The notes: a model not told the origin generated them from the letters alone. 64,000 bases of DNA from Sacculina carcini (GCA_916048095.2 OU696578.1:3702906-3766905), one strand, 5' to 3'; positions 36,916 to 49,022 are shown, numbered from the stretch's first letter. Numbers and translations are program-made.

Positions 36916-38174
36916 GTGTGTGTCCCACCCTCCTTGGTCCATTTTCTATCAGCTACTTCTCGGCCACCATTTGGCGTATCTGCTAACAATTTATACCATC
37001 ACGTTGGAAATTTTCATTCATTCATTCATTTCAAACATTCAATTTTACCGTGTGGAATGAATCCATATACAAAACTCACGGGCTTGACTTCAAGATCCAG
37101 ACTCACTAATGTAAATGTGACTTAAATGGTGTATAATTATATCACATTATGCAACAAATGTGAAATTAGCTGCCTTACAGTTTGGTTCCGATACTATATT
37201 GGCGGGTTGAGAGGAAAGTATTGGTTGGCCGCGTGCTTGGGACCCCTGGGGTAGATAATCTCAGTCTGCTGATTACAAATTATGATCGAATCAGTATATT
37301 TTGTGATCACAAACTAATAAGTTCAATCACCTCAGACTAGGCTGAGTGCGAACAAGGTTGAATGGTTGGGTTGGGTTGGGTAGGTTTGACTCAGGTTATA
37401 TTGGGTTCTAATGATAGCGGAACATAAATAAATTTTAGCAATAAATATTATAGCGGTAAAAGTAAAATAGTACTTAAGCAAATGATGTTGGGGAATGATG
37501 TTAAGTAATAAATATAGTCATCATCTTTCATTGTTTTTTTCGTGTTTGTGTTCTGAATTATACCACACGACGGGCAGATTTATATATCAGGCGGGTTGAG
37601 GGATAATATTTGTCAAAATATTAACGAAAATATTCACATTTAGACTTTTCTATTGGTTAAGATATTTATAGGTTACATTTTTTGCTTTTCAATTTTTATT
37701 CATTATATTTTATGGATTTAATATGAATTTTGTTGTATGAATTGTTCCGCACGACGGGCGGGCTTAAAAAAGTGTTTACATTTTTTAGTTAATATTTTCA
37801 AATGGTTCATTTAAAAAAAGGTAATTTTTTAACAAATATAAATGCTCCGCGGGCAGCAACTATAGACAATAGAACGTTCAATTTCCCCTGTAGAATTAAT
37901 CCATACACAAGACCAATGGATTTGATTTCAAGATCCAGAACGAATCGTGTTCGAGTTCTGAATTATTCAGCACGACGGGCGGGTGTGAAAATGACTAAGG
38001 CGGACTGAGGGGAAATATTTTGTCGAAATAAAAATAATTAAACTTATAATTTTCAATCGATTAATATTTTAATAGTGTCCCCTATTTCATTTTTAATTTT
38101 CCATATTTTTTATTAATTGAATATGAATTTCATGTTATGAATTACTCCGCACAACGGGCGGGTTTTAATGCTAG
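35340..38174 (+). mobile_element. Non-autonomous Helitron, 2835 bp, exact ends
   Basis: The element starts TCTATATATATAAAAGAG and ends GGTTTTAATGCTAG, with the hairpin motif TCCGCACAACGGGCGGG ending 9 bases before the terminal CTAG. The unoccupied paralogues at 21331-21350 and 23305-23325 read GCAACAATATAACTATA. Here the left flank is GCAACAATA and the right flank TAACTATA, exactly an insertion between A and T without target duplication, as known for Helitrons. A (GT)n tract of about 80 bp follows the 5' end. Internal hairpins lie at about 37744-37762, 37966-37983 and 37565-37580. A second 5'-end-like sequence with (CTGT)n occurs at 36853-36915. There is no Rep or helicase frame. Confidence 0.92.
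35364..35446. repeat. (GT)n microsatellite in the Helitron 5' end
   Basis: An almost pure GT tract sits 25 bases inside the 5' terminus. The sister Helitron has a shorter tract at 41894-41921 at the same place. Confidence 0.98.
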
Positions 38175-38189
38175 TAACTATATAAAATG

Positions 38190-38525
38190 CAAGAGCAGAC
38201 ATCAAATTATCTCATCTAGGTATTCCCCTCTGTACGCTGCACCATAATATACTTCTACGCTGGAGGGGAATGGCTTGAGGTTCTGCGTAGTAAATTTCTC
38301 CATGGCTGAGTGAGTCGCATGTTCCAAAGTCCTGGTTCGCATCTCAACCAGGTTTGTGCCAGCTTGTCCTCTCCTCGCAGCCGATATTTCTGGAATGACT
38401 CTGCGGAGTTCTTCTTTGACAGATGATTTGAAGGAGCTCCACAGAAATTCAATCGGGTTCAGTAAGTATGAATACGTTGCCAGTCTCAGCAGCCTGACAT
38501 CTTCATCTGGCTGAATCCTGACATC
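38190..38525 (-). pseudogene. Tc1-type transposase C-terminal scrap
   Basis: It is a diverged copy of the fragment at 57430-57730. It lacks the DNAPAH motif and is out of frame relative to the intact C terminus. It lies just right of the Helitron insertion, confirming that the host element continues there. Confidence 0.75.
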
Positions 38526-38989
38526 ACACAGACACCTACAGAAACATCACACTTTCAGAGACAACAACAATGTATTTGTATAGCGCTGAAACCAGAGCCG
38601 TAGCAACCGCCCCCGTACCCCCCGGCCGGGGGGGCCCCCGAATGTTGATGGGCCCCTTTGCTTCACGTACTATGTGATTCTATCTAATAAATGCATTCAA
38701 TATTCACAATGGGTGCCCCAAGTGTTGCCTTCGGGGGGGGGGCATAATTCCTCGCAACGGCTCTGGCTGACACAGAAACAAGCGCGAAAGAGACAACAAT
38801 GAGAAACAGCAGTACACAATATCAAGATGTGAGAAAAGAAGTAGAAAATTCACAGAAAGGAAAAAAATATAATAATGGAATACGGAGGAGACGGAGACGG
38901 AATATAGACGGTACATTTCGTCTTATGGCAAGTGTTCAGGCAAGCCACCTAGACTACTACTACTACTCTATATACCATTTACAAGTCAA

Positions 38990-40636
38990 AAATGCAAGTC
39001 CGAAATGCATGACTCGCACGGGAATCGTGGAAATGTGTGTATCACCGCTATAAATGTTTGACAAAGATTGCCCTGTCCTCTGGTGGCAACAAGATACATT
39101 AGCCACAAGTACTCGATTCTTGTCTATAGTCCTATTCGGTCTCATATAACAGGGTTTCTTAGCCTTTCGATGATCCCATACCCCCAATGGATTGCCGAAT
39201 ATGGTCCATTCCACCTTTATTTGACTGTTCAAATAATTTTAACCAATCCGATTATTTTCCAGTATGTTTTCTAAATCCACGAGTATTTTAATTTTCTTGA
39301 ATATATTATACTTTAGATACGGATTACTAGTAAAACTTAGCCATTGATAATTTCAATATTTATAAGCCATTAATCATTTATGCCAGTGCCCAGAAATCGA
39401 GTCCCATACCCCGAAGTGGTATGAAAATCCCCGGTTAAAAAACCCTGTCATAAGTGTCAAGTTCAAAATCAATCTTTGCCATTTGGTTATATGCTAACAC
39501 CATCACACATTCATAGAAAAACTGAGTGATTGCGGTGTTATGCTTGTTTACATGTACTGTTCTCAACATCGTAATTTACAATTAATTGCAGAAAAATTGT
39601 GTGCACCGCTGTAAATGTCCTTCTGAACAATAATTGTTGTGACAAATTCATCTACGATTAATCATAAACAATGGAAGCGTATTTACTGTTTTATGCCTGT
39701 GTGGGCTTATTATATATTCAGTTCATAATATATTCCATTTGCAATTGTATTTGAAGCTTCTTATGTTGGTAAACCCAAATTATACCCAAATTATACCCAA
39801 ATTATACCCAAATTATACCCAAATTATACCCAAATTATACTCCAAATACAGCTGTAATTGATGCTACAAGTGAAACAACCACGCGATCCAAGTCAAAATT
39901 GCGTACTTCCCGCTGTATCGGGCCCGAAATCTGCATGTCCAAGGTGGCAGGGTGTAGATATATTTTAGGAAAAATTATTGTCATTTTTGGCCTTTTCAGG
40001 CCATTTTAAGGTGACTTTTTCTATCAAATCCACAGCACACCTACAGCAAATCACTTGCAATACGCCGAAAACTATACGCGTCACTCAACACATACTCCGC
40101 GTCTCTCCCCATCGCATTGTGGCGTGCACATCTGTATAGTTTTGTGTTTACTTGTGATTTGTTTTTCGAGTAATTTAATTCCTTTTGATTTGGTGTAACG
40201 TGCATTTTTCTGTTATAACTTTGCGTTACCGTATTTGCGTTGTGTATTTGCGTTGATTTTGCGTGATTCATGTTTCGATGTTTTGTGCTATATGCTTTGT
40301 GCCTAGTGACTACCGTTTGCCCGGTGCTAAATTTAATTGGTAAATTTAGAGCATCTGAGAGTGCTGACATTTGCTCACGCACTTAGCAACAGCGTTTGCA
40401 AGCACAGAGCGGAGTCATACCGTATATTTGGTATGCGCACCGGTTCGAGAATTTTCTAGAACCACGCGATTATACGTCATGTGTGTACGTATAAAAATGC
40501 GCCTGTGTTTCGTATCAATGGCAGATACGCTAAACATTTCGAGTCTGGCAGAGCTACTCTCTGTGTCTCGGTAGCTTGGTGTATTCTGTCACTCGGGTAT
40601 TGCACAACGCTAGAGTGAAGTGGGTATTCCTACGTT
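38990..40636. repeat. Composite repeat, copy II, right end
   Basis: It is co-linear with 25800-25970 plus 26691-28190 and provides the empty sites for the LINE fragment of copy I (about 39155) and the full-length LINE of copy III (about 39480-39500). Six ATTATACCCAA units lie at 39775-39842. Confidence 0.85.
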
Positions 40637-41116
40637 TTGAGCACTCGCGGTTGTGCTAGAATTGCATGCTTCATGAGCTTCAACTGTCACCTTACTGGCG
40701 ATTTGGAAGCGCTAAAAATCACAAATAGTTGCGCTAATAAGCTTAGCTCAATGGTTCGCTAAATATCGTCAATTATAAATAATAGGGTAATCAAATTAAA
40801 CATTGAAATCACTTCTTAACATTACACCTTCGGAGTTTCACGTTTTTGTTTTTACTTGATGCATTTTGAGCATTGGCGGTTGGGTTAAGATTGTTTCACA
40901 TGCTTATCTAGTCTGTCGAGTTTATCGCACCGATGCCTGGTAGTGACATTTAAATACACAATATAATTTGAAATTCTCACTTGATGTTAATTTTCTTTAA
41001 TGTTTCAAGGTCTAAATGAATTTTGCAGATAAAACATCATCTGATTATGCGGTAATTATATTCAAGTACTGTTGATCTAACTAGTTGCTCTAGGTTTGCT
41101 CGATAAAGTATAAAAA
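40637..41116. other. AT-rich spacer, nothing recognised
   Basis: No gene or RNA signature is seen. Confidence 0.6.
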
Positions 41117-41285
41117 TTAATATTTAATTTTATTGCACAAATGCACATGTCTATATCACAGTTTTATGTCTGTATTTTATTTTATATGTACAGACATATG
41201 GAATATAATGACAGACAAAAAATATAATACAGACATAAAACTGTGATATAGACACCTGCATTTGTGCAATAGAATTAAACATTAA
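41117..41285. repeat. 169-bp near-perfect inverted repeat (MITE-like)
   Basis: Arms of about 65 bases pair with each other. The outer part is TTAATATTTAATTTTATTGC against the complement of GCAATAGAATTAAACATTAA. The inner part is CTATATCACAGTTTTATGTC against its complement. A short centre separates them. The size and ends suit a miniature inverted-repeat transposon or foldback. I found no second copy in the window. Confidence 0.75.
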
Positions 41286-41870
41286 TGAACATTAAACATT
41301 GTGTCTATGCATATGTGCCCGTATGTCGTGCTATGCACACGCAGTATGTCTAGCACCACACACGGACACAATATTCACACGCCTTCCATATGCATACGTA
41401 TCGAGTTTATGTTGACAATGCATCAACATTTTATGCATTGTACACATTAAGAACTGAATATTATTCTTGATAGTGTGAAATAATTGTTCTAAAAATTCAA
41501 AATTGTCCTAAATCGATATAGTTGATCTTAAAAATAAAAATTTGCGCTAAAACAAAAAGTTGCATTTATAACGTATTTTATATTTACCTCAGATCAATAA
41601 GATATAGATTTTTGGGCTCCTTTTGACAAGCATATTATATGATAAAAAAGTTGCATTTGCAACAAATGGTCACCCTAGTGGACATTGGACTAACGGCAAT
41701 TCAGTTGTATATACAATCCACTAGTATCCCTATCCACTTCAATTCACTAGTATTCCTTCTATAATACTAGTATTTCGGAAGTGTGTGTTTTTGATCTTCT
41801 GTAGGAGCTCACTTTTGTTGAGACTGATTATGACGATACAATGATGATGCATCATGATACAATGTGCATA
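41286..41870. other. AT-rich spacer, nothing recognised
   Basis: Several CACTAGTAT-like short repeats lie near 41715-41770, with no coding signal. Confidence 0.5.
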
Positions 41871-42518
41871 TCTATATATATAAAAGAGATCCTCTGTGTG
41901 TGTGTGTGTGTGTGTGTGTGTTTGTCCCACCCTTCTTGGTCCATTTTCTATCAGCTGCTACTCGGCCATCACTCGGCGTACCCGCTAAAAATTTGTACCA
42001 TCACGTTGGAAATTTTCTTGTCTACACTTAACATTAAATTTTAAATTTTAAAAATGGAACAAAAAAAAGTTATAGCGGTAAATACAAAATGAACCCTGAA
42101 AAATGCTAATATTTTGTTCAATTTTCTGAAGATTACTCCTCCTAAACCAGCAATGGTACAACTATACGAATTATACCACTGTGTAGAAAATTTTATGTTC
42201 TACTCAACGAATTATAATTTATACCCAAAAATTAAATAAAAAACATGTAAAATGGAAAACAATTCAATCTACATTCAAAATTTTATTTAAACTCCACGCG
42301 TCAGATTTTCTAATTTTTTTTTCTATTTCTCAAAAACTAATTATCACACATCTAAATAAATAACACCATCATGCTGGGAATTTCGCTTGATACAACACGG
42401 TTTAACGTTTAATTTTCCAAAGTGTATTAAAAAAAGTTACTGCGGTGTGAAGTGTAAATGACAAAGTCAAAAAGGCAAAATTGGCACACAAAAACGTGAA
42501 TATTTTGGTCAATATTCC

Positions 42519-42825
42519 GCGTATGTCGTGTGCGTTTGTGTGTATGTATTTGAGTGATTGACTTTGTATGTTCGACTGTATGGAATGACAGTGGCGCGAT
42601 CCATTAGCTGTCTGCTGATTGGCCGGTGTCATCACTGACAAGGTGATAAATAGGACCGGCAGTGGTTCCGGGTGGGCAGTTCGTGTGAGTCCGTGGTGGT
42701 GTTGCGTTGTGCGTGTTTTTCTGTGTAGTGGACGTTTGTAAAGTGTTTTTGCGTAGTCAGCAAGCTGGATGTGTATTGTCAACTTTAATATATATATGTC
42801 TGTCTAACTTTCCAACACACACATC
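42519..42825 (+). other. Insertion with promoter-like sequence, LTR candidate
   Basis: A GT-rich segment interrupts Helitron sequence between CAATATTCCGC and ACACATCTAAATAAAT. About 170 bases of Helitron sequence occur on both sides of it (42350-42518 and 42825-42990). A GATAAATAGGACC box at 42644-42656 and a GATTGG motif at 42617-42622 resemble an LTR promoter. No clean target duplication or TG...CA ends could be fixed. Confidence 0.35.
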
Positions 42826-42989
42826 TAAATAAATAGTACCATCATGCTGGGAATTTTGTTTTCTACAACACGGTATAATTTTTAATCTTCCAAAGTGTAT
42901 TAAAAAAAGTTACGGCGGTGTGAAGTGTAAATGACAAAGTCAAAAAGGCAAAATTAGCACAAAAAAACGTGAATATTTTGGTCAATATT

Positions 42990-44500
42990 TCGCTATCTAT
43001 TCCTCATAAACCAGCAATGGTACAGCTATGAAAATTATACTATTGTGTAGATAATTATGTGTTCTACAAGAAAAGTTATAATTTTACCCACAAATGATAC
43101 AAAAAACGTGTAAAATTGGCAAAGTTCTCAAATACATCCAAAATTACACTTGAACACCGGGTGACTAAAATTAATTCATTTTTCTACTATTTCTCAGTAA
43201 CTGTTTGTTATATATAAAAATAACTTATACCATCGTGCTAGAAATTTTGTTTTCTACAATACGGTAGAATTTTTAATTTTCCAAAGTGTATCCGAAGGAA
43301 GTTACGGCGGTGTAAATTCAATAGGAAATATTGCCAATTTGACAGCTATTATGCGCACTTGCAATTACACAGGAATATACTACTGTGTAGATAATTTTGT
43401 GTTCTACAAGATAAGTTATAATTTATACCCAAAGATGATACAAAAAACGTGTAAAATTGACAAAATTATCAAATACATCCAAAATTACACTTGAACACCG
43501 GGCGACTAAAATTAATTCATTTTTCTACTATTTATCAGTAACTGTTTGTTACACATAAAAATAAATTATACCATCGTGCTAGAAAGCTTGTTTTCTACAA
43601 TACGGTATACATTTAATTTTCCAAAGTGTATCTGAAGGAAGTTACGGCGGTGTAATGTAAAATTGTCATGTTGCCAATTTGACAGCTATTATGCGCACTT
43701 GCGATTACACATGAATATACACTGACTTAATTTCACTGAAGTCCAATCACAATTTACGCACTTGCGATTACACAGGAATATACTACTGTGTAGATAATTT
43801 TGTGTTCTACAAGATAAGCTATAATTTATACCCACAAATGATACAAAAAACGTGTAAAATTGGCAAAATTCTCAAATATATCCAAAATTACACTTGAACA
43901 CCGGGCGACTAAAATTAATTGATTTTTCTACTATTTCTCAGTAACTATTTGTTATACATCAAAATAAATAATACCATCGTGCTAGAAATCTTGCTTTCTA
44001 CAATACGGTATAATTTGTAATTTTCCAAAAAATATCTGAAGGAAGTTTCAGCGGTGTAAAGTCAAAAGGAAATATTGCCAATTTGACAGCTATTATGCGC
44101 ACTTGCTATTACACAGGGATATACTACTCTGTAGATAATTTTGTGTTCTACAAGATAAGCTATAATTTATACCCACAAATGACACCAAAAAACATGTAAA
44201 AGTGGCAAATTTCTCAAATACATCCAAAATTACACTTGAACATCGGGCGACTAAAATTAATTCATTTTTCTACTATTTCTCAGTAACTATTTGTTATACA
44301 TAAAAATATATTATACCATCGTGCTAGAAATCTTGTTTTCTACAATACGGTATAATTTTTAATTTTCCTAAGGGTATCTGAAGGAAGTTACGGCGGTGTA
44401 AATTGAAAAAGACATATTGCCAATTTGACAGCTATTATGCGCACTTGCGATTACACAGGAATATACACCGATTAAATTTCACTGAAGCCCAACCACAATT
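42990..44500. repeat. Tandem array of about 345-bp units inside the Helitron
   Basis: The landmark TAACTATTTGTTATACAT recurs (with variants) at about 43197, 43546, 43940 and 44283, giving spacings of about 349, 394 and 343. The longer unit carries an extra 45-50 bases around CACTGACTTAATTTCACTG. Related single copies are at 1-300 and 36100-36790. Confidence 0.85.
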
Positions 44501-46737
44501 AAAAATGCATCATATTTGCTCCAAGCATGGATGGTGTGGTTTTATTTGGTACAGTTTAATTAATGCTACACTATACTGAATAGAAAGTCTTTATTGTCCT
44601 CAATATTTACACATTAATTGTTCCGCACGACGGGCGGATAAAATGCTACTGGGAACAAAGTAAACTACTGAATTTTACTGTGTAATTTAATTGGTTTAAT
44701 TTCAAGCTGCATACGCTTAAGTTGCATAAGGATACGGGTTGTAATATCATGCAATGCCAACTATATGCATATGCTGTTTTAGCGGAAGCATTAATCTGGA
44801 ATTATAGAGATGACCGAAAGTTTCATTGTTTTGATAGTGTTACACTTCTGAATTACTACACACGAAGGACGGGTGTGAATTTGAGCAGTGTTGAGGGAAG
44901 AACATCGTCAATAATTAAAACAAGAATTTACAAATTTGACTTCTTCTTTGGTCGTTTTTCATCAATTTTGTTTGTGTTTGTTTCGTGTTTGAGTTCTGAA
45001 TTATTCCGCACGACGGGCAGCTTTAAATATGAGGCTGGTTGTGGAAAAACATGTTTTCTAAATTGAAACATAAATTTCACATTTAGACTTTTATATTGGC
45101 TAAAACTTTCCTATGGGTTTGGTTTTCTTTTTCAGTTTTCACTAATGTTTTTATGAATTGAATATTAATTATATTTTATGAACTGTTCCGCACGACGGGC
45201 GGGCTTAAATGTATCTATAAATAGTGGGTAAAATTATAGCGAGGTATATGATATTTTGCTAGCAGTAAATATTCTAGCGATAAAAGTAGAATAGCTCTTA
45301 AGCAAATGATTTTGGAGAATGATGTGAACCTTTAAATATATTTTGCGATCTGATGATATATGTATTAGGAATAATACGTAGCAGAATATAGATTGCATAA
45401 TATAATATCGGCTGTAATATCAAGGGCTGTAATATCGGTGTAATCCAAAAAATAACAACTGTATTAATATGATGCATTAGTGGAAGCATTAACCGGGAAT
45501 TATGAGATAATATGATAATGGTGTATAATTATATCGCATTATGTAACGAATGTGAATTTAGCTGCCTTACAGTTTGGTTCCGATACTATATTGGCGGGTT
45601 GAGAGATAAGTATTGGTGGCCGCGTGCTTGGGACCCCTGGGGTAGATAATCTCAGTCTTCTGATTACAAATTATGATCGAATCAGTATGTTTTGTGATCA
45701 CAAACTAATAACTTAAATCACCTCAGACTAGGCTGAGCTCGGTCAAGATTGAATGGTTGGGTTGGGTTGGGTAGGTTTGACTCAGGTTATATTGGGTTTT
45801 AATGATAGCGGAAAAAAAAATATTTTAGCAATAAATATTATAGCGGTAAAAGTAAAATAGTGCTTAGGCAAATGATATTGGGGAATGATGTTAAGTAATA
45901 AATATAGTTTGGAAACATTCTGATGAAAAATTTTCATCATCTTTCATTGTTTGTTTCGTGTTTGTGTTCTGAATTATACCACACGACGGGCAGATTTATA
46001 TATCAGGCGGGTTGAGGGATAATATTTGTCAAAATAAGAACAAAAATATGCACATTTAGACTCTTATATTGGTTAAGATATCTATAGGTTACATTTTTTG
46101 GTTTTCAATTTGTATTCATTAAATTTTATGGATTTGATATGAGTTTTATTGTATGAATTGTTCCGCACGACGGGCGGGCAGAGGCAGGGAGCGCTCCGGC
46201 AGGTGATGACTTTTAATGCTATATATATAAATAAAGAATAAAGTATCTGTCTGTCTGTGTATGTATGCTCGAATATGAGGTGACATAATTGCGCTGGTTC
46301 ATGGTTCGCTGGTTCAATGATCAGGGGTTTCAAACGCAAACGAAGCGATGGCTCATTTTTATGAAATAAAAATGTCCCGCGGGCAGCAATAAAACGTTCA
46401 ATTTCACCTGTAGAATATATTCATATACAAAACTAATGGATTTGACTTCATGAACCAGAACGGATGGTGTTCGAGTTCTGAATGACTCCGCACGTCGGCC
46501 GGGTCTAAATATGAGGGGGGCTGAGTGAAAATATTTTGTCAAAATAAAATTAAAAATAATGAAAATTAGACTTTTTAATTGATTAAGGTTTTTATGAGTT
46601 TGCCTTATTTATTTTTAATTTGCAATATTTTTAAGAATTGTTCCGCACAACGGGCGGGTTTTAATGCTAGTAATCAATATAGTAGGCTAAGTACTATAAG
46701 TAACTAAGTAGGCTAAGTACAAATTAGTACAATATAA

Positions 46738-46905
46738 TCAAATGGCAAAGATTGATTTTGAACTTGACACTTATGACAGGGGTTTTTAACCGGGTTTTTT
46801 TATACCACTTCGGGGTATGGAACTCGATTTCTGGGCACTGGCATGAATGATTAATGGCTTATAAATATTGAAATTATCAATGTTAAAGTTAAGTACTAGT
46901 AATCC
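46738..46905 (-). repeat. Inverted fragment of the composite repeat
   Basis: It is the reverse complement of about 26895-27058 (around ACCCCTGTCATAAGTGTCAA and CCAGTGCCCAGAAATCGAG). It sits between the Helitron and copy III. The three main copies have this segment in the opposite orientation. Confidence 0.85.
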
Positions 46906-47042
46906 GAACAACTTCAACGCGTCGAATTAGTGTAGCAAGTGTGGCAGTTTCTCGGTTGTTAGTGTGTGTTGGATTAATTTAGATAATTGTAATTGCATTC
47001 AATATTTGAAATTTAAAGTTGAGATATTTAATATAACAAGAT

Positions 47043-47873
47043 ATGTGCGGCCGACAGAGCACTTGTGCTCAAGGCGCACAAATGAGGGTAAATTGGAAGG
47101 ATGTGGCCCACTCATTGGGAGTCAACAGCAGCACAGCGTATAAGTGGTTGATAAAAGGAACAATTCAAGCAAAACCAAAAGGTGGCTCAAAGTCAATAAA
47201 AACTGCAGAAATGATTGATAATATTTTGTCCACGATTAAGGAGAATCTGTCGATCACGTTGCGCGAGCTGAAAGACATGAACCAGGCAGAGTTAAATGTA
47301 CAAGTGTGCATTAATACAATAAAAAATTGGATGGATGGATAGCTGATAACTCTGAAGGATGTGAGGCCCTGCATGCAAAATATGAACCGTGCAGAAGTAA
47401 ACGAAGGAAGAAAAGTGTACATCAATAAATTATTTGAAGAGCGTTCTGAAGGAAGGACGCTCATATACATCAACGAGATGAATTTCAACTTGTTTTGTAG
47501 GCGTCGCGAGGGAAGATCGAGGATCGGTACAAGGGCAGATGTGGTGACCAACTCAACAAAAGGCTGCAATATCCATTTTATTGGAGTCATGACTAGAACT
47601 GTCATGTTGAGATTTGAGACATGCAGGGGCTCTTCCAAGACAGCAGATGTCAACGCCAGGTTCAGGCAGCTGGTTGACCAGTGTAATGCCGACGGTGTTT
47701 TCAAGCCTACTTTTATATTTGAAAACGCACCGGCACATTCCTCCGTTAAGTCAGTGATTCAGCCAGATGAAGATGTCAGGCAGCTGAGGCTGGCACCGTA
47801 TTCATACTTACTGAACCGAGAAAAGAGGCACTGGTGTACGAGGGACATATATACAAGGGAAAGTGGTAGGTGA
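47043..47873 (+). pseudogene. Tc1/mariner-superfamily (DDE_3-type) transposase, inactive
   Basis: The two frames are in the same phase, separated by one TAG at 47340-47342. The N-terminal part is a helix-turn-helix domain (VNWKDVAHSLGVNSSTAYKW, then a PKGGSK basic linker). The C-terminal part has the DDE_3 pattern but all three catalytic positions are altered. LIYINEMNFNLF has Asn where Asp is expected (47472-47474), and FIFENAPAHSS has Glu where Asp is expected. The third motif, NPIE in the relative at 57472-57780, is replaced after LAPYSYLLN by REKRHW. The frame then runs into unrelated sequence. A fragment of the same gene is at 16846-17011 plus 18330-18460. It cannot be a working transposase. 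Confidence 0.85.
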
Positions 47874-49022
47874 GCACATAAGCATACACAGTTATACACA
47901 GACATACACATGTACACAAATACATTGACGATAACGTAAACATGAGAAAGACAAGCAAAGTGGGCATCAAGCAGACGGACATACACACCAGGGACATGCA
48001 CGCATGGGATATACACGCACCGTCGTAATATACTTTTCCAGAGGATTAGTGTACGCCGGTGACTATTTCCACCGACCACCAAAACAATGCCACGACCGTA
48101 CGTACAGGTACACAGACATACACGGACGTCGTCGGATCAAATACACGCGTCAGGCAAACACCGGGGGTTTCACTGTCACCAATACATCAGGTTAAACACT
48201 GTCGCGGCGGATCACACGATTGAAATGTACATCGAAAATAATAACAGGAATAAAATGTTTCAACATAAATTTTTCGTGGCCCACATTTTTTAAGTTTGGT
48301 CCTGCGGCCCCTCAAGAAAATCTCATGGCCCACGTTGAGAACAACTGGTCTAAACCACTAGAAAACGTAAATCACGAATCATCTTAGGAAAATGTCACTA
48401 AGAAAAAAGTTCCAGAAGAAGAAAGTGGCCAAAACATATTTCAGCAGCTGAACCCGAAAACAGCTTGAAACCGTAAATCTCCTGCTTCCTGTTTCTAAAA
48501 GCGGGGTGGAACGCTTTAGCGCGAACGCGAAAAGCGCGCGAAAGCTCCATGTAACAACACCTGTCAACTGATATAAGAGAAAGACCACTCAGGGCGCAAT
48601 GGGCCCGACGACAGCGACAACTATGGTATCTGTCAAACGGTCTTCAAGCGATCGAACGGTGTACGAAATGCTCGCAAACACGTGCAACCGTATTTCACGC
48701 TCAAGACCTATCGCCACATCTCATCAACGTGGTTAGCGATGCGCGAAATTCCCGAGAGAAATTCGCTGCGAGACCTATAGAAATTATCCTGAAGAAGTTA
48801 GGTCTGATTTTCTTGCTTTGGGCTGGTACCTATGATGAGGAAAACTCCGCGGAATAGAGCGTCAAATAGTTGCAATCATGTAGTGTGTACCAAGCGCTGA
48901 TTAAAGCTAACAATAGATGCTGTTGTGTTAATGGTGTTATGCTGCACTCGTAATGTAGTTGAGGAGGAATGACATGCACAGCACATACGACAGGAACGTG
49001 GGGCAGAATGAACTGCAGGGCT
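47874..49022. repeat. Composite repeat, copy III, left part
   Basis: It is non-coding and matches 18450-19640. It ends at AACTGCAGGGCT, the left flank of the gypsy insertion. Confidence 0.85.

Larger units (their letters stand above)
33300..38990. mobile_element. Inverted-repeat DNA transposon, copy II, with nested insertions
   Basis: The left terminal region is at about 33312-33372 (TGTCCCAACTGATATC). The interior is co-linear with the 1.97-kb unit of copy I but is split by a solo LTR (34293-34713) and a Helitron (35340-38174). The right terminal repeat is missing: at about 38990 the sequence jumps to flanking composite repeat. A minus-strand transposase scrap is at 38190-38525. Confidence 0.7.
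41871..46670 (+). mobile_element. Non-autonomous Helitron, 4800 bp
   Basis: The 5' end is TCTATATATATAAAAGAG and the 3' end TTTTAATGCTAG, preceded by the hairpin at 46641-46657. The flanks GCATA and TAATC fit insertion between A and T. It is homologous to the element at 35340-38174 but longer, because it carries a tandem array of about 0.35-kb units (about 43000-44500) and an inserted segment at 42519-42825. Hairpin motifs also occur at 44621-44638, 45003-45018, 45184-45201, 45976-45991, 46159-46177 and 46486-46503. A second 5'-end-like sequence (TATATATATAAATAAAG with CTGT repeats) is at 46222-46258. There is no protein-coding capacity for Rep/helicase, and no unoccupied copy of this site is in the window. 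Confidence 0.85.
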
